A DNA stretch of 64,000 nt. It comes from Acephala macrosclerotiorum (lineage: Eukaryota > Ascomycota > Leotiomycetes > Helotiales > Mollisiaceae). Shown piece by piece: positions 23,655 through 34,945 of the stretch. Every line of letters starts with the position of its first letter. The first letter of the stretch is position 1. A program made the translations under genes and the position numbers. The stretch lies in NCBI GenBank assembly GCA_014904845.1, contig MU119268.1, positions 1 through 64,000 on the forward strand, given 5' to 3'. Below the pieces are notes generated by a model, which saw nothing but the letters and a program-made list of their open reading frames with translations, did not search any database and was not told the origin of the DNA.

Positions 23655-24196
23655 TTTCCACGGCGGCGGCTGAACTTACGGCACCCCGAAAAACGACGCT
23701 CGATCCGCTGGTGAAGTTACCTTTATTTCAGCTTCCTACCGACTCTTCCCAGAACACTCTCATCCCACTCAGTTAAATGACTGTATCGCCGCTGTCCTCT
23801 ATCTCGCCTCTCATGCGGAGGAGTTGGGGATCGATGTCGGAAAGGTGGTGCTATGTGGTTGGTCAGCAGGCGGCCAACTTGTGTTCTCTACCGCGATGAA
23901 TCTGAGGGGAAGAGTGGAGTTGGAAGGGTTGTTGAGTTTCTACCCTGGGGGATGAGATTTTAAATGGATTGCCGGGGAAAGTGGCGATTTATACTTGTGA
24001 GTGGGATACGTTGGTTTTTGAGGGGATGGAGTTTAGGGAGAGGTTGAGGGGGCTGGGAAGAGTGCGGGCGGGTAGGAGGCTGAGGTGGTGCATGCTTAGG
24101 ATAAATTCCCAGCGTTTGGGAGGGAGGCTGGGAAGAGGGATGAGATGTATGTGAGTGCGGTGAAAGAGCTGAGGGGGATGTTTGGTGGTGAGTGAA
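23655..24196 (+). pseudogene. Alpha/beta hydrolase-3 type esterase/lipase relic
   Basis: INFHGGG (oxyanion motif, 23653-23673) followed by a stop, then YGTPKNDARSAG, SASYRLFPEH, NDCIAAVLYLASHAEELGI and the nucleophile elbow GWSAGGQ (Ser). After LRGRVELEGLLSFYPG the middle of the protein is missing. The frame resumes at ILNGLPGKVAIYTCEWDTLV and ends in FPAFGREAGKRDEMYVSAVK. The start, the region with the acid and several frames are broken. This family covers small-molecule esterases common in fungal secondary-metabolite clusters. Confidence 0.7.
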
Positions 24197-24544
24197 GGAT
24201 GTTGTCGAGGCGCTTGTAGAGGTGGGTACATTTGGGAAGTGGTTCAGGCTTTCATCGCTTCATTTTAGCGAGTTGGTGCTGAATTCAGGGCATCTATCAC
24301 TAATTCTTCAGGCTGTCAATCGCTGCAAGTTTCTCCAATCAGTACAGTACATAATTACAACTCATTGCTCACTGCTCCAAGATCTGTCGGCTTTCTCAGA
24401 TGCCATCTCACACCACCTCTCGCTTCGTAATCCGAACCCAAAAGTCCGTGAAGATCCAGATCCCCGCATTTCGGAACTTGGCCGGCTCATTGACATTCAC
24501 AATCGAGAAGTCGAATCTCCTCAACAACTACAATAATCATTACA

Positions 24545-25900
24545 CAACCCACCCATGAAAGAACATAAAAAGAAAAGAAAAAAAATTCACCTCAACAAAT
24601 ATCCTATTAAACTCCATTAAATAAACTGGCTTCTCAAGACACTAATACCTCCCATAATGAAACAACAAGTCATGCGTACTCAACATCCTGCTCAACACCT
24701 CTCCCTCTGCCTCAAGCCATCATTCTAGTCGGAAGAGGTCTATATCGTCGCCGAATATTTTTTTTCGATTGATGGATTCCATATGGGCTACTCCTAATCT
24801 GCGTCCCCTCAGGCGCGAAAATACCATTCAACACATCCCCACCTTTCGGGACCTGCTTGTTGAAAATTCTAGTCAGCGGAGGAGTGATACTAAGAGCTTC
24901 TTTGATCACTGCTTGCAGGTATGGCATCTGTCTTGCTCGCTGTCTTTGATTGGGGATGAGATTTTGCCAGTTCTGGAGGCGGTGTCGATTTCAGCTGCTA
25001 GGCGACGGTAGCAAGGGGGTGGGGACATGAGGTTTAAGAGGAGGACACGGATTGTGGCTGCGGAGGTGTCGCTGCCGGCGACGATTTGGAGGAGGGCTTC
25101 GCTGGAGGCTTCTTCGTGGGTTAGGCCGTGGCGGATGAAGAATGCCATCATGTCTTTTTGGATGTCAGCTCCAGGGAGAAAGCGTTGTTTGACGATGTTA
25201 TTCGCTATTCTATATCGTATTACTCTCCAATATCCCAGCATGCTCAAGACGTTGTTTTGCTCACCCGATGAAAGCTCCGAATCCTAACTTATCACTCTCC
25301 TTCGGGAAGGCACTCGCGAATAGGCGGGTATGAGTGAGTCTTACCAACCATGGGAGATTCGCCATCACGAGCATAGCAGGGATGTATTGCTCCATGATCT
25401 TGATGTAGTCAAAGGGGTCACAGTCCTTTTCTAGGTACTGTGGTGGGGCTATGTGCTCCTTCTTTAAAAATCCTTGTAAATAGCTAGTTTCGAGGGCAGT
25501 GCTAGTCACGTGTCTTCTAGTACATAAGGAGCTTTTGCTCACTGTAAACAATCAACAACCCTTTTACTTTTACTTTGATTGATGGATTGATTTACGAACT
25601 ACGGATGACTTCGGATGAGTCTAGCCTACTGGCTAGGACGAACTGACCTACAGTTGGGCCCTCTTTTGCTTCGAGCACCATTGCCCTTCTACAGTACCCA
25701 AATGGAAAGCTAGATCGCTGATGACGTCCAAGGTGAAGAATTGACCCTTCTCGCCGAGGTCCATGATTCGGGATTCTTTGCTTGTAGACAAATACTTCCG
25801 CCCAATCAAGCTGACCAAGTTGCTGATTTGTCTGTCGATTATTTCTTCCGTAAGAGGCCAAAATGGATTACACATTATGGTACGCAGGCTGACTCAGGTC
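24545..25900 (-). pseudogene. Cytochrome P450 relic (pisatin-demethylase-like type)
   Basis: Reading down the minus strand: ISNLVSLIGRKYL and FFTLDVISDLAFHLG (about 25650-25850), EQYIPAMLVMANLPWLVRL (about 25345-25400), the oxygen-binding helix LLQIVAGSDTSAATIRVLLL (about 25040-25110), the K-helix PYLQAVIKEALSITPP (ExxR region degraded), then GTQIRSSPYGIH. The haem loop reads FHYGRY, stop, CLEKP; the stop at 24642-24644 (TAG) is where relatives have Gln, and the haem cysteine codon follows directly. Several frame changes separate the blocks. P450s of this type oxidise small molecules in the ER membrane. Nearby hydrolase, dioxygenase and reductase relics suggest a former pathway. Confidence 0.8.
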
Positions 25901-25980
25901 AGGCTCTGCTCAGGCGTGCTCAGGATCTGCTCCAGCATACTCACCCTTAGCTCAGGTTAAAGCAGCAGTTGCTCACGTCC
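25890..25980 (+). repeat. CTCAGG-rich repeat segment
   Basis: GACTCAGG, TGCTCAGGCG, TGCTCAGGAT, ACTCACCC and GCTCAGGTTAAAGCA occur in close succession. The order resembles the minus strand of 1218-1285. It sits at the broken 5' end of the P450 relic and could mark an insertion that truncated it. Confidence 0.35.
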
Positions 25981-26300
25981 GCACACTAAAACGGAACCAG
26001 CGAAAGGGAAAATTAATCCTGAGTCTATGGGAATCTTTACTCAAAAGGAGACTTTCGCCAACTTGGGAGTGGACAAAGCGCTGATACAAGGCCACCTCTC
26101 CCAGAAACGAATCGTGGAGAAGGCAGTGCCGCAAGGGTTTCCGGCCTTGAATCATGAAGGGAAGATGTGGGGAAGCTGGAAAGTATGTATAACCCCACTT
26201 AGCATGACTTATAGCTCAACAAGTAGACGATTATTTGATCTAAGAATCGCAAGATCACTTGAAACCCCCCAACTTCTCGTCGACAACAATTGAGGTCAGA

Positions 26301-27386
26301 ATGGGCTCCATCTCAACTCCCACCTCTCCAAAGCCAGACACGACGCCCAAATTCTCAGTGACGTCCTCCGCCGCAACGATTGAATCATCACGTCTCGCTC
26401 CACTTCGACCAACAACCCTCGACACCCCTCTCGAGGAGATGAGAGCGCGATATCAGAAGGATGGATATCTCTTCGTCAAAAGCGTTCTTCCACCCGAAGA
26501 TGTGATCCAGGCCCGTCAACAGTACTTTGAGTACCTAAGTCCAACAGGCCTCACGAAAGAAGGTTCCGATCCAACTGATGGGATCTATTGTGATTGTGAC
26601 CCTAGGCTGGTACAGACCTAATGCAATCAAACGATTCGATTGTGGAAATGAATGGCCGACGGACATGAAATAGTGGGTAGCACCAGGTAAGCTCCGCACC
26701 GCCTTTGAACTCGAAGGCCACAATCCCGAATACGTCCACCGCATGCTCGCGGTGCACTCTGCTCTCTGGTTTCGCGATTTCTCAGCCCACCCGAAAATCA
26801 AGTCCTTCATCGAGCGACTGACAGGGTGGAAAGACTCCACGCTCCTTGAACGTTCGATCCTACGTCCTAATGCACCAGGCGGCGAAGCAACACAAGTGCA
26901 CTACGATCAGATATTTCTTCACAGAGGACCACCTACCACCGTCACGGCTTAGGTTCCTCTCGGATCTTGCTCTGTTTGGGGTAGCAGCCTTCCCTACCTC
27001 GAAAATTCCGTCTCCATCGGCGAGAAACTCGAGAAGCAATTCGCTGAAGCAGCAAAGAACTTCAAGGAAGAGGAGAGAATTTCGGCATTTAATGCCGCGA
27101 TGATGGAAACCGGCTTCCTGGAAGGAGTTTGGGAAGGAGTATGGGAGGAAACGGTTGTGTGCCGATTATGAGGCTGGGGATGTTGTGTTCTATATCCGTT
27201 TATCGTTCATGCGAGTGCGGTGAACGAGGATGAGAAGGGAACGATTAGATTGGCCACTGATTTGAGGTATGTTGGGAAAGGGAAACCATTTGATGACAGG
27301 TGGATGAAGGTTTACGAGGTGAGTGATGTGGCTTTGATGTGTGTGCGTACTTGCTGACGAGTTGGGTAGCCGGATGATAGACTGTG
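26301..27386 (+). pseudogene. Phytanoyl-CoA dioxygenase (PhyH) family relic
   Basis: The ATG at 26301 starts a frame with EMRARYQKDGYLFVKSVLPP and YLSPTGLTKEGSDPTDGIYC, the usual N-terminal part of fungal PhyH-like Fe(II)/2-oxoglutarate dioxygenases. After a break come HPKIKSFIERLTGW and VHYDQIFLHRGPP, whose HxD supplies two iron ligands. A TAG at 26950 stands where relatives have Trp (TGG). LENSVSIGEKLEKQFAEAAK, FIVHASAVNEDEKGTIRLA (third iron ligand His) and FDDRWMKVYEPDD follow in other frames. The family hydroxylates or rearranges metabolites. Multiple breaks make it non-functional. Confidence 0.75.
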
Positions 27387-27539
27387 AGTCGTGAATATTG
27401 CTTGGTGGAGTTGGTTCTGATTGAGCTGTGGCCGGCCGGTGGGACTTCAATGTGTTGGTGCCGTCTGAGGATTTTTGGGCTGCCGTCGTTCGTTGAATAG
27501 CGACCGTGAATATATCTGGCTTAATGCACTCTCTTAATT

Positions 27540-29560
27540 CCATCACATGCCCCATAATCCTCTCAAGATGTGTTGGAACCGAAGTGATGGCCATGCGACG
27601 TGTTCTTCTGCTTCAGTCAAGACGTCTAGTAAGACTTTCTGCTCCACAGGATCTGAGAAGCGCTCTCCACCTAATACTTGGTGAGCTAGGGATTTGGAAT
27701 GAAGACTAGTCATGGGATAACCTACACATAGCGATTGCTGATCCCGCAGTGAACATCGCGGAAACGTGTTGGCGATTTGAGACAGCGCTACCAGCAAGGA
27801 GCCGGACCTGTCCTCTGATCTGCTTCTAGAATACTGTCAGCTTCATGATCTACGAAAACTTCGCGAATGTTTCTCACATCGATTTGATCAGACCTCATCT
27901 TTCTGTCTAATCCTATCGATGGAATGGTAGGATCATGGGCCAATAAGAGAATACGGGCAAGCCCCAAGTAGTGCTGAGCGCCAACTACATTTGTTAGCCT
28001 GTATCTGTCGTATGAAGAGGAACTCTCACCATGGCAATCATTCAAGAACCAAATCTTGGGCAAAATTTCACCCTTCGTCTCGTCTGGTGGCGACGATCCA
28101 ATTGGCTTGAACGTAGGCGGACAGTTTCTTGCCCACTGAGCCACATACTCAGACAACCTCTCATATTCTTCCATCGCATTTTGGCGTTTCTCGCCGTAAC
28201 ACAGATTCAAGCAGTCTGCAAGACACGCAATGATTCTGAATGTCCAAGTGCAGTCATCAGATGGCCCAAGCCCACGATTAATGTCGCAGTACTGGGCGAG
28301 CATGGGGACGGGTTTGCGAGTCAAGAATGATATGATGACTTCCTGTCGAAGCTCGATCCGTATACACGTAACCCTGAGAGAGGAGTCGGACAGCGTTTCT
28401 TCGCGGCCTCGTATCAGGTTTCGAGTTGAGAGGCCGTGGCCCTGGGATCGAAATATTGGATCGTCCTCTGATGAAGATCAGCAGCTGGACTAGGTAGAGT
28501 AGAGCGGACGATCACTTGCCAGTCATCTCATCCAAGAGCCTTAAGATTATCGTTCCGGCAAATAGCAGATCTTTGGGGATCGTATCGTGGTCGTTGAGCT
28601 CCGGGATGAGAGTCTCGAGACACTTTTGTTGATACCTGTCTGCGGCGTAGCGATCGAATTTGCCCTGGAGGCCGAGGTGTCTGGCTGAGACGGCTAGTAT
28701 TGCATTTGTTAGTGTGGGGTCAGTGGCTGATGCTGGTAGGACGACATTTTGAAAGTGTTTGTCTCGATCGCAGTAGTCAAACTGCGAGGGATGTCAGTGT
28801 ATGAGATGTTTGGGGGGTGGCATGGCGGGAAATACCCAAAGACAGAGATCAATTGTGAAATGTCGCAATAGCAGTACTTCGTCGGCATTCTGTAGCGGCC
28901 AAATGCATTCAGAATCAGGCAAGGACGGGGGAACAAAGAGTTTGTTCTGAACATATGGCGCCCTCCACTGTCCGATGGTTGTGTGCGGTGATGAGGGCTG
29001 TAGTACAACTAACGACTCCGGGGATCGGTTCGCCTCATTACTAGTGACGAGGGCATCGATCAAATTGAAAGTCCTCAGAGCCTGTGTTTCAGGATAGTGG
29101 CGACTTGAGGAGTTCGGGTAGCTTGTGCTCGAGACGTCCCTAGACAACGCGTCCTCGACGACTGGCCAATTCGGGACAGCTGCAAATGCTCCTTCATCTT
29201 CATTTGAGCCATCTTCGGTTTCCGAGTCTTCCAAGAAGTCTAGATCATGACTCTTGTCTATGAATCGGACTGCCGACTGTCAGCGTCACCACGTTGTCCA
29301 ACACGGCCTGAAAAGCTCACGATTTGTTTGCACTGGTGTCCAATCTTGATCCTGACCCCATTGAAGCTGGTCCTTCCCCTTTCGCTTTCCCCCTTTCTTC
29401 GCTGTGACAACACTTGGATTATGATCATGTCGCCAAAGGAACTTCTTGGAACCCGCGAGGTCGCAGTGCTTCCCGGCCGAGGAGCATGCCGTGATGGATG
29501 CAAGCCATCGCACTTTAGATGGTGGCTTTTGCACTCCTGGCTAACAGACTGTTAGCCATT
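27540..29560 (-). pseudogene. Zn2Cys6 transcription factor relic (ARCA-like)
   Basis: At the 5' end (about 29440-29545) a zinc cluster is still visible in pieces: ECKSHHLKCDGLHPS in one frame, then ACSSAGKHCDLAGSKKFLW in the next, so a short deletion removed one ligand. WPLQNADEVLLLRHFTIDLC (about 28840-28900) and the region 27788-28324 (CTWTFRIIACLADCLNLCYG, LARILLLAHDP) match the regulatory domain of this family. KSLAHQVLGGERFSDPVEQK lies near the C-terminus. Frames change at least four times. It was probably the pathway regulator of the relic cluster around it, which is inference from position. Confidence 0.65.
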
Positions 29561-31063
29561 GAATCGTATAACTTGACTTTCATCAGTGCTCACCATGCAT
29601 GGCGATATGGCCCGTCCCTCGCTCTTCCCATGTTTTGCAGTACATGAAACCAGATGAGAGATCGGAATGGATTTCTGCTTCAGGAACAGTGAAATATATG
29701 TCCAGCAGCTGCGAGAGCCACACTTGCCGGTCGCCGCCGGAATATTTGACCTTTTTGAGGTAACTTCATGAATGGGAAATTGATGACATAAGGGGAAGAG
29801 TCACGGAGATGCACAACTACGGCCTCCGGAATGTTCTGTCATATTGAGGGCAACCCTAGCGCTTACAAGCTGGGCAGCTAACCTGGAACTGAGACTGCTC
29901 ATGCAGGCGACTTCGTTTTTGGCGTCGTGGAATCTTAGTACTATTTTGTGGAGTGCAATGCATGTTGAGGATGATGAGGCGAAGAGTAGTGAGGTTGGAA
30001 ATGAGATGAAATGAGCTATCCCCTTTCTAGCTTAGTAGTTGAGGCTTTGCCGAGGTAACCTTAGACGTGAAGTTTGTTTTCGAACTGAACCAACCTCCAA
30101 CTTATCAACTTTCCAACATCTCTATCATACATTCAACCTCCCGCGATAACAGCTTCGGATACACGGACAGCTTGAGATGATATATGCAATGCTCGCGTCT
30201 AGCATCCCTTTCGGCGCTCTAAGTGGACGCGTGATTGTGGCGACGCGACAAAGTCTGTATTCGAAGTTCGAGGAAAGACCCCGAAGGCATTTTGGGTTTA
30301 AAGATCAGACGTACTTGAAAGGAACGTGTTCTGCTAAAATCTTCCAAACCGCCCTCCTTCTTGTGCACTTTATTCGATATTTTCTGTTTCGCGTGTCCTC
30401 TTCGTTGCAGTGGTGTACGCAAAACCGGCCAAGGAGATGTGGGGATTCTCAACCTCCGAAGGATTGACACGAGATATTATCATACGAGCTTCCTTGCAGT
30501 TATTGCTGGCACTTTCATGAATTGGCGAGAATCGTCCTGATTTCAAATCAAGTTCATCTTCGGGGTCACGTGAGACTGACAAGATCGCATCAGACAGCAT
30601 CTTCAAGTGAACGGGTTAGTGGCAGTGTCGCAGAGGTGCTGAGTTTGTTTGAGTTGAATGACGAAGCAGTGTGATACTAGTTCGTGTATCAACTAATCTG
30701 CTACATTCCATACCGGCACCCTCACCATGCTGAATAAAGCGACATCGAAGATTCTCCGCCTCGGAATTTGGCAACGATGCGTGACCATGGGGATGATCTC
30801 TACTCTCTCCTATGACTGGGTCTGCAACCTGACTTGACATCGAAAACATAAGCTTCGCACTTTGAGGAGACATTGCGTTGCGGAAACGGACATTGTATGT
30901 TGCCCGAGATGCAGATCAGCCTCACGCAAAATGTCCATTACGTACATGGAGATTTATATATTTGCTTTGCTTGGCCATGATACCGTCAACATTGCTTGTC
31001 AAACTCCTTGATAAGCTTTGTTCCCGTGTTCTTTTTCTTTGCAGACCCTCATCCAAGTCGACC
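29561..31063. other. No recognisable gene
   Basis: Open frames on both strands (for example 30177-30467 plus, 30616-30873 minus) lack known motifs. Part of it should be the shared upstream region of the two divergent relics, the regulator on minus and the reductase on plus. Confidence 0.45.
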
Positions 31064-32075
31064 ATGGCAATACTTTTAACAGGCGGGTCCGGTAAGACCT
31101 CAGCATGTCTTGCTAAGTAGTTGAACGACGCAAACATCCCCATCCTCATGAAATATCGCAAAGGCGCTGGCGGAGGAATCAATGGAATACAGGTCGCAAG
31201 ATTGTAAGTCGAATACACGTTTTTGGCTCAACATCGTGATACTGACTGAAAAATAAGTGATTTCACTAACCCCTCCACTTACGACAGCCCCTTTCATCGC
31301 GAATCACTGTCTGGGAAGTTAATTGAAGCAATCTACCTAGCCCTTCCAGACAGTGAAAATCCTATCACTCCCGTAAATGCACTCATCGATCATGCTATCA
31401 AGAAGCATGGCTTCAACAGATTTGTCTTGCTAGCTGGTGCAACGGCGATGAAGGGCGGGCCTGGTTGGGGAAAGGTATGGGAGCATCTCGACCAAGTAGG
31501 AGCTCGATACACTATCCTTCGAATGACGTGGTTTATGGGTGAGTCGACCTCTTGCATTCATGGCTAGGATTCGGCTGATTGTTTTTCCAGATAACCTTTC
31601 GAAAGGACATTTCACCCTATCGATCAGAAACGAATGTAAGATCTGCGCGGCATGTCAGGACAGGAAGATAGCACTCATCAGCGCGAATGATATCGCTGCC
31701 GTGGCCGCCAAGGCACTCACCAACGACGACTTTCCAGCTACCGTTGATCTTCGAGGACTCGAAGCACTAACGCTCGATGATGTGTGTTGTTCCCCAAAAA
31801 CTATGGTGCTGAGTACTGACAATTTTCCAAAAAGCTGCCAGTAAACTGAGCGCAGGCCTTAGACGAGAGATCTTGCACGTCAAATTGTCAAGGCGTGAGA
31901 CCGCCAAACGATAGATGCAATATCGGTTTCCGGAAACAGTTGCAAAGTTCTTGTCCTTGATTGAGGTCATGACAGCCTAGCGAGAAGACGATATGCCAAG
32001 TGATGTCGTGGAAAGAGTCACAGGTAGACCCGCGCAAACCTTGGATTCTTGAATCCAAGAAGAAAAAAACTGCAC
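31064..32075 (+). pseudogene. NmrA-like reductase relic (clavine/festuclavine-dehydrogenase-like)
   Basis: MAILLTGGSGKTSACLAK from the ATG at 31064 is a Rossmann NAD(P)-binding start, followed at once by a TAG (31118). Then LNDANIPILMKYRKG, an intron-like gap, PFHRESLSGKLIEAIYLALP, NALIDHAIKKHGFNRFVLLA, WEHLDQVGARYTILRMTWFM, and after an intron ALISANDIAAVAAKALTND. The tail ERVTGRPAQT ends with a TGA in place of the Trp seen in relatives. This matches the family containing EasG/FgaFS-type enzymes of ergot alkaloid clusters, but most members in other fungi have unknown substrates. At least four stops are present, so no enzyme is made. Confidence 0.75.
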
Positions 32076-33472
32076 GGCAGTGAGGGTATGCTACGCTCGG
32101 ATCACCGACCCTATCTTCTGCAGCGGGAATATAGGCAAGGAAGAAGTTTTCGGTCCGTGTCTTTCGATCTAGATCAATCTTTTCTGTTTGGAAATGTTTT
32201 TGTGGTTTATCTATTCGTCAAAGCTCCAACTTTTGATACCCAATTGCCACAGTCTCCTGCCCAAGTGGGAACAAAAGCTCGGGCACCCGTAGGGTTATGT
32301 GCAATTTGCATGGGGTTCGCACCCTATTTCCGTCATTTAGTCGCGTGTAAAATCACCAGTCGACCACTTATTCTATCGTCATCAATTCGGAATTTTCTGT
32401 TACCAGCAGCGACACCGGCCGATCGACCCGCGTCTCGTGTTGCATGCGCATCGATTCTTGATTCAATGTTGAGGGACGAATAGCTTCGTATTCTTCGCAA
32501 ACCAAATTCACCAAGAATCTCGGCGCTTCAGTCGTCATTTTACTTGGTTGATCTCTTCCAAATACCGAATTGTACGGGTGCTTGGCGATAGATAATGCAA
32601 GGCGATGTGAAGCGGAGCTTTGTCGCTGAGCCCCTTTCTTGGCCTGTGGATATGCGGAAGATTCTCCGTACGCGCATTTACTGCTCCTGGACATGGGTAG
32701 GTGCGATGCATGTGATTTGAGCCTTGGCGTGAGAAATTCTCTCAAATGAAAGATCGGCAAAATACGGAACAGCGCTGAGGCTGCACAGCCTGGTGCCGCC
32801 AAGTCATTCCAAGAGGTTGCCACGCACGCTACAGCGAAGTACCGACAGAAGTAGGCCCCCACGAACGCTTGCCCAGCGCTCTTAAGCAACGTCCAAGGCT
32901 CTAACGAGGCTGTACCCACCAATCTCATGCGCTCAACAGTCTCATTCTGCGTTTCTCAGGCCTTTCGTGTGGTGGGTAAACACCGCCTAGCCTCGAGCCG
33001 AGCCTCGTGCCCAGCCTTGTGCACGACCTCGCCAAGTCTTGGTTGTGGGTATTGTCATATTCTTAGAGAGCATGCATCCCTACAATAATCCCTACCGGCA
33101 GTAGGCGAGAAACATGCGTTCGTGAGTTCGGCGATATTCATGCCAACGGGGAGACTTACTCGGCACTCACGCTCATCATTCGATGCTCTTGTCTCTTGGC
33201 TACCTGTTTTGGGTCGCGAACTTGAGGCTCTTTAGCGTTTGTATCCTAACTTGGCTGTTATAAGATTGTCAGACTGCCCCACTGGGTGTGTACTAGCACG
33301 ACAGATTCCTCATCGAGGTCGTTTTAGACTGCGCAGCAGTTGTTTAGCAGGAGACCATGGGATGGCACGAACGACTTATATCCCATACGCGATCGAGTGA
33401 TCGCCACTTTTTCTCCCCCGTTATGATCAAGGCTCTCCTAGTATAATTTCGCATCACGCTCTTTCATTCATT
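32076..33472. other. Mostly non-coding; possible ankyrin scrap on minus
   Basis: On the minus strand near 32545-32640 one frame reads LSDKAPLHIALHYLSP, the shape of one ankyrin repeat, but nothing around it confirms a gene. The longer minus frame at 32368-32928 is a different frame with no known motif. The last few hundred bases are the promoter side of the transporter. Confidence 0.35.
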
Positions 33473-34945
33473 ATGTCTCACCAGGCCGGCCCTATTAAAG
33501 AGTTGATAGAATACAAGAAGGCTGTCCTCCACGACGACCGACGTGACTCTCGCATTCGCGGTAGTATTGAGGCAACGCTTGCATTCTTCTCTCAACGAAG
33601 ATTTACATTCATTAATAAACTCGACAGCCGGACTGCTATTCGAGATTCTTCAGCTCGTCATCCAAGTATGTCCTACCCACAGATTTCGAGGCCAGGGCCA
33701 TACCAACAATTCGACAAATCCAACGTCGACCTGGGAGAAGAGGTCTTGTATAAGAAGGATGTCGAGGTCGGATCGATACACCACACCGCCCACGGCCACG
33801 ATGCACACGTCGAAGTCACCGGTTCCCTCTCGTTCAAGGAACGCCTAAAGCACTTCACATTCGCCTGGTACGCCATGACAATGTCAACAGGAGGAGTGGC
33901 TTTCGTCCTATCTGTCGTTCCCAATCGCTTCGCAGGCCTCACGGGTCTCGGCACCGGCATATTCGTCTTCAATCTTTTCCTTTTCGCAGCCGTCACAGCA
34001 ACAATGATTGCACGCTTCATAATACACACGGGAACACTTACCCACTCCCTCACAAATCCCCACGAAGGTTTCTTCTTCGCAACATTCTGGCTCACAATCG
34101 CCACCATAATATCAAACACTACCGCATACGGTATCCCCAACTCCGGACCCTGGCTCATCGACGCCCTCCGAATTGCATTTTGGATATACACCGTGTGCGC
34201 TACTCTCCTTGCAATTTTCTACTACCACGTCCTCTTCACAGTCAAAAAACTCGTCATCACGAACGTTCTTCCAGGATGGGTCCTCCCAATTTTCCCAGCT
34301 ATGTTAGTCGGTACCCTCGCCTCCGCTATCGGCAAGACGCAGCCGCCTGAACACGCGATGACTATCCTCGTCGCTGGGTTGTCGTACCAGGGACTTGGGT
34401 TCTTCGTCGCGTTGGCTATGTATGGTCTTTATTTCGGGCGATTACTTACGTCTGGTTTGCCGGCTGATATGTCGAGACCGGCTATGTTTATTGCTGTCGG
34501 TCCACCTTCTTTCACTGCGTTGGCGTTTATTGGTATGGCGCAGGATGTTCAGGCTACTAAGCTCTTTGAGGGATATACGGATTTGAACGGGATTGCGAAT
34601 CAGGAGATTATCCCAGATGTCCTGTCCCTGTTGGCCCTGATCATGGCAATCTTCCTTTGGACATTGGCTTTTTGGTTCTTTGCTATCGCTGTGGTGGCCT
34701 CTCTTGAGGCGGTGCAAAGGAATGATTTCCATCTCAATTGGTACGCGTACGTTTTCCCGAACGTCGGGTTCACGATTTCGGCGATCAAAATTGGAGAGAG
34801 ACTCAGCAGTCCCGCGATCCAGATGGTTGGGACTGGGATGGCGGCTATTCTATTTTTCTTATGGATTCTCATCGTCATCTGTCACATCAGAGCTATCGTC
34901 AACAAGAAGATAATGTGGCCTGGGAAGGATGAGGATGCGCATTGA
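33473..34945 (+). CDS. TDT-family transporter (malic-acid/SLAC1-TehA-like)
   Basis: A single exon of 490 codons from the ATG at 33473; a second in-frame ATG at 33668 (MSYPQISRPG) gives 425 residues and is the more usual start, because the family has a short hydrophilic leader. About ten hydrophobic helices follow residue 135 of the long form. FTFAWYAMTMSTGGVAFVL opens the first helix, and AVGPPSFTALAFIGMAQ and NVGFTISAIKIGE are typical for Mae1/voltage-dependent-anion-channel (TehA/SLAC1) proteins. Members export or import C4-dicarboxylates such as malate, or sulfite, across the plasma membrane. The substrate here is unknown. The gene is intact with ordinary codon use. Confidence 0.88.
   Translation: MSHQAGPIKELIEYKKAVLHDDRRDSRIRGSIEATLAFFSQRRFTFINKLDSRTAIRDSSARHPSMSYPQISRPGPYQQFDKSNVDLGEEVLYKKDVEVGSIHHTAHGHDAHVEVTGSLSFKERLKHFTFAWYAMTMSTGGVAFVLSVVPNRFAGLTGLGTGIFVFNLFLFAAVTATMIARFIIHTGTLTHSLTNPHEGFFFATFWLTIATIISNTTAYGIPNSGPWLIDALRIAFWIYTVCATLLAIFYYHVLFTVKKLVITNVLPGWVLPIFPAMLVGTLASAIGKTQPPEHAMTILVAGLSYQGLGFFVALAMYGLYFGRLLTSGLPADMSRPAMFIAVGPPSFTALAFIGMAQDVQATKLFEGYTDLNGIANQEIIPDVLSLLALIMAIFLWTLAFWFFAIAVVASLEAVQRNDFHLNWYAYVFPNVGFTISAIKIGERLSSPAIQMVGTGMAAILFFLWILIVICHIRAIVNKKIMWPGKDEDAH

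Noticed and set aside
23655..32075. Ergot alkaloid biosynthetic cluster
   Set aside because: Only the reductase, P450 and PhyH classes match loosely. No prenyltransferase, methyltransferase or chanoclavine-type enzymes are visible, and every gene is broken.
32368..32928. 186-codon minus-strand gene or ankyrin protein
   Set aside because: The long frame has no known motif and the ankyrin-like words lie in a different frame; a single weak repeat is not enough.
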